NCBI GenBank assembly: GCA_946407705.1
Contig: CAMJPC010000001.1
Span: forward strand, 248,001 to 312,000
Direction of reading: 5' to 3'
Length of the DNA stretch: 64,000 nt
Source: an uncultured Clostridia bacterium
Lineage (GTDB): Bacteria; Bacillota; Clostridia; Saccharofermentanales; Saccharofermentanaceae
Below, one piece after another: positions 27,487 to 35,572 of this stretch. Each line of letters starts with the position of its first letter. Position 1 is the stretch's first letter. Under the pieces are notes generated by a model. That model was given only the letters and a program-made list of their open reading frames with translations, was not told the DNA's origin and searched no databases. The position numbers and the translations under genes were made by a program.

Positions 27487-27927
27487 ATGGGTTTTATCAA
27501 GAAATTCTCATCTGAGTTCAAAGAATTCGCACTCAAGGGCAACGTTGTCGATATGGCTATCGGTGTCATCATCGGTGCTGCTTTCAAGGATATAGTCACA
27601 TCCTTCACCGACAACTTCATCTCACCGCTCATCAATTCATTCGGCGGTGCCAATATCGCAGGATCGATCAGACTCCCCTGGGTTGACTATTCCGGCATGG
27701 CTCTTGAAGATGTTCAGAAGCTTTCACTCAATTACGGTGCTTTCATCAGCGCCATCATCAATTTCTTGATCATGGCTCTCATCCTTTTCGCAATGCTCAA
27801 GGCTATCAATGCTCTTAAGAACATCGGCAAGAAGAAGGAAGCAGAAGCTCCCGCTGCTCCGCCGGAACCCTCCGACGAGGTCAAGCTCCTCACAGAGATC
27901 AAGGATCTCCTTAAGGAAAAGAAGTAA
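27487..27927 (+). CDS. mscL: Large-conductance mechanosensitive channel
   Basis: A 146-residue MscL, the homopentameric inner-membrane valve that opens on osmotic downshock. FIKKFSSEFKEFALKGNVVDMAIGVIIGAAF is the pore-lining first helix, followed by the periplasmic loop and the second helix (YGAFISAIINFLIMALILFAMLKAIN), then a Pro-rich linker and cytoplasmic helix LLTEIKDLLKEK. AAGGAGG precedes ATG. Single gene with its own terminator. Confidence 0.96.
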   Translation: MGFIKKFSSEFKEFALKGNVVDMAIGVIIGAAFKDIVTSFTDNFISPLINSFGGANIAGSIRLPWVDYSGMALEDVQKLSLNYGAFISAIINFLIMALILFAMLKAINALKNIGKKKEAEAPAAPPEPSDEVKLLTEIKDLLKEKK

Positions 27928-27950
27928 TAGTCCAATCTTTATGACTATCA

Positions 27951-27979
27951 ACGGGCCGCCGCGGCGACCCGTTTTTATT
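27951..27979 (+). terminator. Strong terminator after mscL
   Basis: ACGGG (27951-27955) and CCCGT (27968-27972) enclose a self-paired CGCC/GGCG core and are followed by a run of T. Confidence 0.85.
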
Positions 27980-28104
27980 TGCCTGTTCGGGGCGTCTCAG
28001 TCGTCTTAAAGGTTCCGATTTTTGCCAGACAGTCCCGATTTGCTCCCAAAGTATTGAATATTATGAGCCTGAGGCCTTAGCATATTGTTATCAATTTGGG
28101 CTGT

Positions 28105-28292
28105 GACCTACAAAAATAAGGAAAATGCCATTCTTGTAGGTCGTTTTTCGATAGTTTTACTCGTTTTGAGAGGAAAATGACCTACTAAAATTCATATTTA
28201 TTAGTTTTTGTAGGTCATTTGAACTGATTTTAAGAACAAGAAGAGCAAAAATGACCTACAAAAACACACCAAAGCACAATTTTGTAGGTCAT
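28105..28292. repeat. Three tandem TGACCTACAAAA hairpins, about 70-76 bp apart
   Basis: Three inverted repeats share the arm TGACCTAC/GTAGGTCA: 28105-28142 (9-bp stem), 28175-28220 (11 bp plus 4 bp after a mismatch) and 28251-28292 (13-bp perfect stem, 16-base loop). Starts are 70 and 76 bases apart; loops and spacers differ in sequence while arms are conserved, so pairing appears to be what is kept. The array ends 20 bases before the PD-(D/E)XK-like gene. A lone arm, GTGACCTGCAAAA, recurs at 29106-29118 over that gene's stop codon. The remainder of 27980-28104 shows nothing I can name. Confidence 0.85.
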
Positions 28293-28311
28293 CTATCAAT
28301 AGGAGCTGGCT

Positions 28312-29109
28312 ATGGACGACTCGCTGCCAAACAGGCTTCAAGATCAGAAGGCCTGTATCACAAACTTAATCAAAGAACTGAATAACAGACTGTGTTCCTA
28401 TCCGGACGGCTCTCTACGCATTGCCAGGAAACGGGGCAAATATCAGTACTATAGAAGAGATTCGGCCGAGGACATAAAAGGTACTTACATCCCACGCAAG
28501 GATCACGCCACCGCCGTCATGCTGGCGCAGAAAGACTACGACATTAAACTGCTTGCAGTTCTCGAAAAGCAGCTAACAACAATAGACCGTTTCTTGAGCA
28601 CTTACAACCCGGATTCAATTCAGCAAGTCTACTCCAAACTCTCCGACCCCCGAAAAGCACTCGTCGACAAAGGCTACCTGACAGATGAAGAGTTTGCGGC
28701 GCAATGGCAGACTGTCCCCTACCGGAAGCTTGGATTTAATAAAGAGGACCCGGAATACTTTACCAGGCGCGGGGAGCGTGTGAGGTCTAAATCGGAAATA
28801 CTGATAGCCGATGCGCTTTACAGTCATAACATTCCGTACAGGTACGAGTACCCGCTCTATATTGGCAATGTGCTTGTCGCCGCGCCCGATTTCAACTGCC
28901 TTAACGTCAGGCTGCGGAGGGAATATTACTGGGAACATCTGGGCATGATGGGCAACAAGGAATACGCTAATCACAATGTAAAGAAGCTGGAGTGCTACAG
29001 CCTGGCACCGGATTTTGATGAGTCAAGGCTGATACTGACTTTCGAAACTGAGAGCCATCCGATAAACACGAAAGTTATTGAAGAAAAGATAAGAAAGTTC
29101 CTGCTGTGA
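28312..29109 (+). CDS. PD-(D/E)XK nuclease-like protein behind a hairpin array
   Basis: A 265-residue soluble protein. The N-terminal half is charged and helical (IARKRGKYQYYRRDS, possible nucleic-acid contact; a helical stretch at 64-110). The C-terminal half matches a restriction-endonuclease-like core that I recall from the tails of some helicases and from stand-alone clostridial proteins: RSKSEILIADALYSHNIPYRYEYPL with Glu162, APDFN with Asp193, and YYWEHLGMMGNKEY with Glu208. Glu-Asp-Glu fit the PD-(D/E)XK pattern, although the usual Lys after the second acid is His. A weak AGGAG lies ten bases before ATG. The three hairpins just upstream, with the same arm at its 3' end, suggest the gene and the repeats belong together. 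Codon use is less biased than in the neighbours, which hints at transfer. Confidence 0.65.
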   Translation: MDDSLPNRLQDQKACITNLIKELNNRLCSYPDGSLRIARKRGKYQYYRRDSAEDIKGTYIPRKDHATAVMLAQKDYDIKLLAVLEKQLTTIDRFLSTYNPDSIQQVYSKLSDPRKALVDKGYLTDEEFAAQWQTVPYRKLGFNKEDPEYFTRRGERVRSKSEILIADALYSHNIPYRYEYPLYIGNVLVAAPDFNCLNVRLRREYYWEHLGMMGNKEYANHNVKKLECYSLAPDFDESRLILTFETESHPINTKVIEEKIRKFLL

Positions 29110-29123
29110 CCTGCAAAACGGTC

Positions 29124-29151
29124 TTACAAAACAAGAAAATTAAGTTATATT
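29124..29151 (+). promoter_or_regulatory. Candidate promoter giving a nearly leaderless transcript
   Basis: TTACAA (29124-29129) and TATATT (29146-29151), 16 bases apart, place the start point within a few bases of the ATG at 29161. No Shine-Dalgarno box is seen. Confidence 0.45.
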
Positions 29152-29160
29152 GTATTCTGT

Positions 29161-30648
29161 ATGCTACGTAAGATTTTTAAGAAGTTCGGTTTCCTTATTC
29201 TCGCGGTCGTTATAGCCGTTTGCGGCTATATCTATATCTGTGCGGTCGGAAAAGAATACGTTTACGTGAATAAAGACTTCAGTTCCGGCGTAACCGTGAC
29301 TGATGTATCAGTTGACGCCGATTCCACGGGCAAAGTTGATATCATGAAATGGGAAATGACTGACAGAGGGCTCATGGTCCATCTGAAGTCTGCTGCGCCC
29401 GGAAAGGTCTATCTCAGCACTACCAACTCCAACGGACAGAGCATTTTTGTCTTTTACGTGCATGACAACGGAGTCATAACATACAACAATTTCTTCGGTG
29501 ACTGCACCGGAAGCGAAAAAGTGATCCTTTCGATGATCGTATATCTCGTTATACTGGTCGTCTATTTCACTGTCAGATACTTCAAGTTGGAGCTCAGGAA
29601 CTTCTACAGCTACGATAACGTCCTTTACCTCAGCCTCATCATTTTCGCGTTCTTCCTCATCTCAACGCAGATTGAAGCGCTGGTATTAAAGAACGGCATC
29701 AACGGTGCATTTGCCCAGGCCATGACGTCCTTCCAGGCATTCGTTATCTTCACCCTTCCGATAGTAGTTATCACGACCGCCTTCGTAACGGTATCCAACA
29801 TCAAGCTGATAAGAAAAGAAGGCAGGACCTGGCGCAACATGCTCGGCGTCATCTTAGGCCTCATGCTCGGCATCGGTGCCGTACTGCCCATCATAATCGG
29901 CCTCGTGATGCAGGCCATGCCCCCGGAAGTCGTTGACATTCATATCGAAAGAAGCATCGTCAGATACGTCGAGATGACCGTCAACAACAGCATCTATGCT
30001 ATCGTCGCTTATCTCGAATGCATCCTCCTCGGAACAATAATCACCGGGATAAAGACCGCAAGGCACATTCCGAAATTCGACAAGGAATACATCATCATCA
30101 ACGGATGCCAGATCAGGAAAGACGGAACTCCCACGCCACTTCTCCAGGCAAGGGTCGACCGTGCCATCGAGTTCGCTAAAATGCAGCAGGAACGCGCAGG
30201 CAAGCCTATCATTTTCGTGCCTTCGGGCGGCAAGGGCAGCGATGAGTCCCTTTCCGAAGCTGAATCCATGAAGCGCTACCTCATCAGTCAGGGCATCAGC
30301 GAGAAGAACATCCTCGCTGAGACCAGGTCAGCCACCACTGAAGAGAACTTTGTTTTCTCCTACGACCTCATCAGAAAGAGGCACGGTTCTGACTTCTTCA
30401 AGGTTGCGTTCAGCACCACGAACTACCATGTCTTCAGGTCAGGAATGTTGGCAAGCCAGCACGGCATCAGGGTCGAAGGCATCGGAAGCAAGACAAAGAG
30501 TTATTTTTGGATCAACGCCTTCGTAAGAGAATACATCGCGACGATCGCAGCGAACTGGAAGACCCAGGCCATCGTCGTAACGCTGCTGATCCTCATAAAC
30601 CTCATCGGCTCGCTATTGATGTACATCTCTGAAGTAATACTGTTCTGA
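29161..30648 (+). CDS. Polytopic membrane protein with YdcF/SanA-type DUF218 domain
   Basis: A 495-residue membrane protein. A signal-anchor helix (about 8-27) is followed by an outer domain of about 90 residues, then five or six membrane helices (about 115-295), then a DUF218 domain (about 305-450) and a last helix near 465-490. DUF218 marks are VPSGGKGSDESLSEAESMKRYLISQG, ETRSATTEENFVFS and STTNYHVFRSGMLA. The ElyC/SanA/YdcF family acts in envelope and peptidoglycan/polyprenyl metabolism, but the reaction is not settled. ATG at 29161 has no ribosome site; later Met codons would destroy the first helix. A strong terminator follows. Confidence 0.8.
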   Translation: MLRKIFKKFGFLILAVVIAVCGYIYICAVGKEYVYVNKDFSSGVTVTDVSVDADSTGKVDIMKWEMTDRGLMVHLKSAAPGKVYLSTTNSNGQSIFVFYVHDNGVITYNNFFGDCTGSEKVILSMIVYLVILVVYFTVRYFKLELRNFYSYDNVLYLSLIIFAFFLISTQIEALVLKNGINGAFAQAMTSFQAFVIFTLPIVVITTAFVTVSNIKLIRKEGRTWRNMLGVILGLMLGIGAVLPIIIGLVMQAMPPEVVDIHIERSIVRYVEMTVNNSIYAIVAYLECILLGTIITGIKTARHIPKFDKEYIIINGCQIRKDGTPTPLLQARVDRAIEFAKMQQERAGKPIIFVPSGGKGSDESLSEAESMKRYLISQGISEKNILAETRSATTEENFVFSYDLIRKRHGSDFFKVAFSTTNYHVFRSGMLASQHGIRVEGIGSKTKSYFWINAFVREYIATIAANWKTQAIVVTLLILINLIGSLLMYISEVILF

Positions 30649-30651
30649 AAT

Positions 30652-30684
30652 AAAAAGAAGTGAGTTGCCTCACTTCTTTTTTTT
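30652..30684. terminator. Bidirectional terminator
   Basis: A 13-base perfect stem (AAAAAGAAGTGAG at 30652-30664, CTCACTTCTTTTT at 30669-30681) with loop TTGC has a T tract on both strands. On the minus strand it includes the last codons and stop of the ArsR-type gene. Confidence 0.85.
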
Positions 30685-31122
30685 CTTATCTTTCTTATCT
30701 TTCTTCTTCTTTTTCTTATCCTTGTCCTTCTTGTCTTTCTTGTCCTTTTCGGACTTATCTTTGGTTACGGGCTTCTCTTCTTTCTTGGCGGGCTTTGTCT
30801 CCGCGGAAGCTTTCTTGGGAGCAGGCTTTGAGACGCTGCCGGAAGCGATGCTGACCATGAGGTCTGCAACGAGATTCATAGTTGCCCTGTTGACCGAGAA
30901 ATAAACGCATCTTCCCTGCTTGCGTGACGTGAGGACGTCATTTTCGAGCAGGACGTTAAGATGGTGTGAGAGCGTAGGCTGTGTAATCTCAAACTCGGGA
31001 AGAAGATCACATGAGCGCAGTTCGCCTGAACCCGATATCAACCGGATTATGCGGATCCTCGTCGGTTCTGACATTACTGACAGAACGCGGGAGATTTCAT
31101 TGTCAGACGATCTTGCTGCCAT
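30670..31122 (-). CDS. ArsR-family winged-helix regulator with Lys-rich tail
   Basis: A 150-residue ArsR/SmtB-type DNA-binding protein. Residues 1-90 form the winged helix: SEPTRIRIIRLISG, LRSCDLLPEFEITQPTLSHHLNVLLENDVL (recognition helix) and RKQGRCVYFSVN (wing). The metal-binding Cys pattern ELCVCDL is absent (RSCDLLP holds one Cys), so it is probably not a metal sensor. The last 45 residues are almost only Lys, Asp and Glu (KDKKDKKDKDKKK-type), a disordered basic tail not usual for the family. It starts nine bases after the yhbD-like gene, so both are co-transcribed. Confidence 0.88.
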   Translation of the reverse strand: MAARSSDNEISRVLSVMSEPTRIRIIRLISGSGELRSCDLLPEFEITQPTLSHHLNVLLENDVLTSRKQGRCVYFSVNRATMNLVADLMVSIASGSVSKPAPKKASAETKPAKKEEKPVTKDKSEKDKKDKKDKDKKKKKKDKKDKKKKK

Positions 31123-31131
31123 GTCTTGTCA

Positions 31132-31758
31132 TTAAGCGATGAGCTGATCCTTGAGAGCTTCCTCGAACTCGCTGAGGTTAGCGCATGCGATGACCTCTGT
31201 GTTGTCTTCGAGAAGGATTCCCTCGTCTCCTCTTACGAGTACCGTCATGGGTACGCCGAGCTTTCTGAGGAGCAGGAGCTGATAATCCTTGGAAGCCTCA
31301 ACTGAAAGATATCTGAGAAGGAGCTTCAAGACCTGCTTAGCGTCTTCAAGATAGATTCCCGACTGTCTCATGAGGTTATCTACGACATACATGCCGAAAA
31401 CATCGTTGAAGTCGAGAAGGTCCTTTTCAGGGAAGACCGCAGAGAAAGCGGTGATAGACATCTTGCCTACCATTTCGAGCTCTTTGAAATCCTTCATGGG
31501 GATCTTGAAGCTCTCAACGTTAGCCGAGAAGAGTTCCTGCATCTGATCAACTGAGAGCTCGTTCTTGAGTTCCCTGATCCTCTCGATCCTTGCAAGGATC
31601 TTCTCTTCAGGGAAGAACGTGGCCTGACCGATATCGGTAGCCTTATGGATGAACCAGTTCTCAGGGATCAATCCCTGTCTCTTCCAGCGGTACAGTGTGC
31701 CATATGAAATCTGCTCAAGATTCAAAAGGTCCTTTTTCGAAATAAGCTTCTCATCCAT
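31132..31758 (-). CDS. yhbD: YhbD-family (DUF4004) protein
   Basis: A 208-residue protein similar to Bacillus YhbD. It starts DEKLISKKDLLNLEQISYGTLYRWKRQGLIPENWF, a MerR-like helix-turn-helix, then FFPEEKILARIERI. The remaining helical part has no named motif. In Bacillus the gene stands with bactofilin genes yhbE-yhbF, which are absent here; it is paired instead with an ArsR regulator. AAGGGG precedes ATG, and a short GC hairpin (31776-31791) lies just ahead of that box. Confidence 0.85.
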   Translation of the reverse strand: MDEKLISKKDLLNLEQISYGTLYRWKRQGLIPENWFIHKATDIGQATFFPEEKILARIERIRELKNELSVDQMQELFSANVESFKIPMKDFKELEMVGKMSITAFSAVFPEKDLLDFNDVFGMYVVDNLMRQSGIYLEDAKQVLKLLLRYLSVEASKDYQLLLLRKLGVPMTVLVRGDEGILLEDNTEVIACANLSEFEEALKDQLIA

Positions 31759-31795
31759 ATTCGTATTCCCCTTCTGCCCGACAATACGGGCAATT

Positions 31796-31824
31796 ACATT
31801 ACAAGTTCAATTGTAGATTAACAA
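31796..31824 (-). promoter_or_regulatory. Candidate promoter of yhbD-arsR
   Basis: TTGTTA (31819-31824) and TAATGT (31796-31801) are 17 bases apart on the minus strand, about 35 bases before the yhbD start. Confidence 0.45.
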
Positions 31825-31862
31825 TGTTACAAACACGCGACATAAGGATAAAAAGAAGACAA

Positions 31863-31887
31863 CAAAAAACGGGCCCGTTTGGGCCCG
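31863..31887 (-). terminator. Strong terminator after the coiled-coil gene
   Basis: CGGGCCC (31881-31887) and GGGCCCG (31870-31876) form a seven-base GC stem with a four-base loop; six T follow on the minus strand. Confidence 0.85.
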
Positions 31888-31914
31888 CTTCGGTAAAACA
31901 TGTTCAGATCAGTA

Positions 31915-32631
31915 TCAGATCATGAATCCTAAAGCTCTCAAGATCTTGATCAGGGCATTGCCGATCTCGATCTGGTTCTCTTCCGGAATGACCGCGCCTG
32001 CTACGAGAGTGATGATGAGGCAGGCAATGAAGATGATCAGATAATATGCGAAGATCGAACGTGCAAAACTCTTGATGTTCCTGTTCTTGGGGAATATCGA
32101 GAGGATCACCGTGATCAGAACGCCCAATACCGGAATGTGACAGAGGATGCCGAGCCAGAAGAACGTGGAAGTTCCGACAGGCTTATACTGCGGAGGGCAC
32201 TGAGCCTTGAGCTTCTCGATCTGAGCCTTCTTCTCGTTTTTCTTAGCTTCCTTGGCAGCAGCAGCTTCCTGTTCTTTCTGAGCTGCAGCAGCGGCGGCAG
32301 CGGCAGCAGCCTTAGCCTTAGCAGCTTCCTCTTCAGCTTTCTTTGCCTCAGCGGCCTTCTTTGCTTCCTCTTCAGCTTTCTTTGCTTCCTCAGCCTTGTT
32401 AGCCTCTTCTTCAGCGGCTTTCTTGGCTTCTTCAACTTTCTTGTCAGCAGCCTTCTTCTCTTCTTCGGCTTTCTTGGCCTCTTCTTCGGCCTTCTTCTTC
32501 GATTCGGCTTCTTCCTTTGCCTTTGCCGCTATTCTTTCGGCCTCTTTCCTTGCTTCCTCGGCAGCAGCTTCGGCAGCCTTGGCTTTCTCCTCAGCCTCTT
32601 TTACTTCCTTGTTGATTGCATCATCCGCCAT
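31915..32631 (-). CDS. Ala/Glu/Lys-rich coiled-coil protein with C-terminal membrane helices
   Basis: A 238-residue protein. Residues 5-145 are nearly all Ala, Glu and Lys (repeats such as KKAEEEAKKAEEE), predicted as one long helix or coiled coil of about 20 nm. After a short linker (CPPQYKPVGTSTFFW) come two hydrophobic helices (about 158-180 and 192-218). Such helices resemble TolA or stalk-like spacer proteins but no family can be named. ATG at 32631 has GGAGG ten bases upstream; the GTG at 32640 is rejected. Possible role: cytoplasmic spacer held at the membrane. Confidence 0.7.
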   Translation of the reverse strand: MADDAINKEVKEAEEKAKAAEAAAEEARKEAERIAAKAKEEAESKKKAEEEAKKAEEEKKAADKKVEEAKKAAEEEANKAEEAKKAEEEAKKAAEAKKAEEEAAKAKAAAAAAAAAAQKEQEAAAAKEAKKNEKKAQIEKLKAQCPPQYKPVGTSTFFWLGILCHIPVLGVLITVILSIFPKNRNIKSFARSIFAYYLIIFIACLIITLVAGAVIPEENQIEIGNALIKILRALGFMI

Positions 32632-32686
32632 GGTAAGCACACCTCCTCGATGAAATATCTGAAATAATTATATCACACGGCAGGCT

Positions 32687-34345
32687 TCATTTGGCCTTTG
32701 CGTGCTTTCTCCTTTTGTCGAAAACGGCCAGAAGCGTTCTTACGCAGCCGTCGCATGTGGCCATGATTCCTACCACCGCCATGTAGAACAGGAGCGTGTT
32801 TTCGGGGGCCAGCCAGATGAAAAGACCGCTGGTTGCCCAGCTGCCGGCAGTGATGAACAGGAAGACCTTGCGGAGCTTCCAGTGTTCTTTTTTCGCTCTG
32901 TTAAGGCAGTTGTATGCCTCCGCGAACTGGGCCGTGCCGAAGAGCGCGCTGCCTATTACGAAAAGCGCTCCCTCCTTGATGAACGTTATCAGTGAGACTG
33001 CGATGAGAAGGATCGACAGGAACACATAGACAAAGTCCTTGTTGAGATTCCATTTGTTCTTGACCAGCCTTCTTATGGTGGCACTGACGAAGAAAGCAGT
33101 TACCAGTATGAGACCTGCGCCTACGACATAGAAAATGAAACCTTCGGAGATCAGGCTCATTATGAGACCGATGAGGATCGTCATGAGACCTTTTGCTATC
33201 TCCGAGGACATGTACTGCCTAAAGAGGGTCCATCTTGTGATCCTTTTCCTGATCTTCGCGCCTTCGCCCTGGAAAAGCATCTGGTCAGGAAGCGCGGCTA
33301 CGATCTCCCTTATGGCGGCATCGTCCTTAATGACGCTCCTGAAGACTCTCTCCCAGCCTAAAAGCCCGAGATCGGAGAACTGCTGGAGCGTTCTGGTACC
33401 GTTGGCACTCATGGAATCGAAAAGTGCGTCAATGAACTTCTTTCTGTCATTGATATCTATAGACCTGAGCCATCTGTTGATGCCGTCGTTGATCACCTTC
33501 GAGACGGGATCCTTGCCACCTGCGTCCGAGAGCTCGCCGTGATCGATCTGCCACGAAGACAGCTCATGCTGCTCGAGCATGACCGCGCTGCTCTTGACGA
33601 CATAGCAATCTGATATGTGCGGTTCGAACTGGCATCCGACGATCGAGAATACGGGGATTATCCTGGTGGTTACCGGATCGATCTTCGCGATCATCTCTGC
33701 GGAGAGAACGTCTTCGCAGAATCCCGGACCATCGTTTGTGTAAACGTGGACGAGTCTTTCAAACCTGTCGGGATCAAGGCATGCCGCCGCATAAATGGCG
33801 AGGTGTCCGCCCTTTGAATGGCCGCCCGTAATTACCATGCCGCAGCGGTCGATCTCGTCGGCAAGATGAACTGCGGCCATCTTCTGCGAACTCGTAAGAG
33901 TGACGCTGAAAAGGAAGTCCTCTTTCCAGCCCGCGATCGTGCTGTCAGTGCCTCTGAATGCAACGTAAGACGAACCGAAACTGTCCAATGTGGAGAACGT
34001 CGTGGTGCAGAACTGTATCGATGAATCGTCGCTGTAAACGTCTTTGAAGCGTGTGATCTTGAGCTTTCCGAAACGCTGTGATTCAGCGCAAGCGCGGACG
34101 AGAGCCGCAAAACGCTCGCTGTCATCGGGCGCCTGTTTCCTTATTGCGATGTCCTTGTTCTTGAACTCGCGGATGCACTGGGAGAAAGTCAATGCATCAT
34201 CGGAATCAGTGTAGTCCTCGCCCAGGATCTGCTTGAAATCAATATATGAGAGCTGGCAAAGAACAAGGTTATCCACCTTGTTAAACGGTTTTACGTCAAA
34301 CCCCGTGTCCTTGTACCAGCGGACATAATCAGTAATGTTAGCCAT
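32687..34345 (-). CDS. Mbeg1-like (DUF2974) lipase-fold membrane protein
   Basis: A 552-residue protein. Residues 1-300 match the Mbeg1-like family of alpha/beta hydrolases: YVRWYKDTGFDVKPFNKVDNLVLCQLSYIDF, SYVAFRGTD and the nucleophile elbow GGHSKGG with Ser177. The His of the triad may be in SSWQIDH. The C-terminal 200 residues hold five or six membrane helices in pairs. The substrate is unknown; a lipid at the inner membrane is likely given the architecture. It lies 14 bases after a GGDEF gene on the same strand, so it may be co-expressed with c-di-GMP signalling. Confidence 0.85.
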   Translation of the reverse strand: MANITDYVRWYKDTGFDVKPFNKVDNLVLCQLSYIDFKQILGEDYTDSDDALTFSQCIREFKNKDIAIRKQAPDDSERFAALVRACAESQRFGKLKITRFKDVYSDDSSIQFCTTTFSTLDSFGSSYVAFRGTDSTIAGWKEDFLFSVTLTSSQKMAAVHLADEIDRCGMVITGGHSKGGHLAIYAAACLDPDRFERLVHVYTNDGPGFCEDVLSAEMIAKIDPVTTRIIPVFSIVGCQFEPHISDCYVVKSSAVMLEQHELSSWQIDHGELSDAGGKDPVSKVINDGINRWLRSIDINDRKKFIDALFDSMSANGTRTLQQFSDLGLLGWERVFRSVIKDDAAIREIVAALPDQMLFQGEGAKIRKRITRWTLFRQYMSSEIAKGLMTILIGLIMSLISEGFIFYVVGAGLILVTAFFVSATIRRLVKNKWNLNKDFVYVFLSILLIAVSLITFIKEGALFVIGSALFGTAQFAEAYNCLNRAKKEHWKLRKVFLFITAGSWATSGLFIWLAPENTLLFYMAVVGIMATCDGCVRTLLAVFDKRRKHAKAK

Positions 34346-34359
34346 GAAAGAACCTTCAT

Positions 34360-35472
34360 TTATTCTTTATCTTCGAAGACCAGTATATTCTTTCCGTGCT
34401 GTTTTCCATAATACATTCTTTCATCAGCCTTCTTGATGACTTCCTCAGGCTCACGGTAATTGCCGTGATACTCCTCAAGACCTATCGTGATGGTGATGAA
34501 TATCTGTTTTTCAAAGAAAGATGTCGGATTGGATTCTATGGTCTTTCTGAGTCTTTCAAGTTTTCCTTTTGCGGCAGCGAGATCACAGTCCTCCATGAGG
34601 ATTACGAATTCCTCACCACCCCATCTGCAGATGTCACATCCGGGCAGTTCCTGCTTGATCATCATGGTCGTCTGAAGGAGAACTTCATCGCCTGCCTCGT
34701 GACCGTAGGAATCGTTAACTCTCTTAAAGTCGTCAAGGTCGCCGAACGCGATGCAGAAATTATTAGACTTGCCGCCTTTCATGAGTTCCTTGACCATCGG
34801 CAGGAATCCGCGTCGGTTAAGAAGGCTGGTCAGCGCGTCTTCATGAGCAACGACTGAGAGCTGCCTGTTCTTCTGCTCGAGAATGTTGACCTTATTCTCG
34901 CTCGAAAAGATGTACATCGCGTTATAGAAGATACACGAAAATACCATCGCAAACGCTGAGAAGACTACAAGCAGAAGCATTATTCCGGGAGTTACGCTGT
35001 ATTTGGGTTCTTCGTGGAAGAATCTCACATAAAGAACAATAAACGTAACGAAATTCAGGACCAGCATCAGAACGACGCTCCATCTCTGATTTCCCTTAAA
35101 CATGCTGCTTCCGAAATAGATGATTATCGGGATGATCGAGAAAAGGAAGCAGTATGTTCCGCAGCGCAGACCGACATAATAAGTCGATACGACTACGTAG
35201 ATCGTTACTTCCAGGATGATGGAGACATAAGCCGGCATGATGTGTCCCATACGGCAGAGAATGAAACAGACAACGTAAACGGCAACGCTGAAAAGGTTGA
35301 AATACACAAGCTGTGGTACACCTGCGAAAATGAAGATGACAAGCAACACCGCGTGAACGAGGCCCATGACGGCCGATGTAAACGTGTACGCATTCTTAAC
35401 CAGATAACTCATAATCCTTTTCAGAGTTATCCAATTATATTTGTCTTTCTGTTTGTGTTTTGCTGTAGTCAT
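34360..35472 (-). CDS. Membrane diguanylate cyclase (GGDEF)
   Basis: A 370-residue protein with six membrane helices (about 33-185), a short coiled linker and a GGDEF domain (about 205-370). DALTSLLNRRGF, FGDLDDFKRVNDSYGHEAGDEVL and the active-site motif GGEEF at 285-289 are intact, so it should make cyclic di-GMP. The product-inhibition RxxD site five residues before GGEEF is absent (the sequence there is GCDICRW). The sensing ligand of the membrane part is unknown. A TATAAT box lies at 35503-35508 on the minus strand. Confidence 0.92.
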   Translation of the reverse strand: MTTAKHKQKDKYNWITLKRIMSYLVKNAYTFTSAVMGLVHAVLLVIFIFAGVPQLVYFNLFSVAVYVVCFILCRMGHIMPAYVSIILEVTIYVVVSTYYVGLRCGTYCFLFSIIPIIIYFGSSMFKGNQRWSVVLMLVLNFVTFIVLYVRFFHEEPKYSVTPGIMLLLVVFSAFAMVFSCIFYNAMYIFSSENKVNILEQKNRQLSVVAHEDALTSLLNRRGFLPMVKELMKGGKSNNFCIAFGDLDDFKRVNDSYGHEAGDEVLLQTTMMIKQELPGCDICRWGGEEFVILMEDCDLAAAKGKLERLRKTIESNPTSFFEKQIFITITIGLEEYHGNYREPEEVIKKADERMYYGKQHGKNILVFEDKE

Positions 35473-35572
35473 TTTCGCTTATCTGCAGATCACATTTAGT
35501 CTATTATATTTTTACAAGAAAAAATGAATAATCCTATAGAAAAAATATGAACTATTTGTGAGATATAAGAGA

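Noticed and set aside
28105..28292. CRISPR array
   Set aside because: Only three units; each unit is itself a palindrome, spacing is about 70 bases, and no cas genes are near.
33610..33640. tRNA-like GGTTCGAACT string
   Set aside because: It lies within the Mbeg1-like coding sequence and has no cloverleaf around it.
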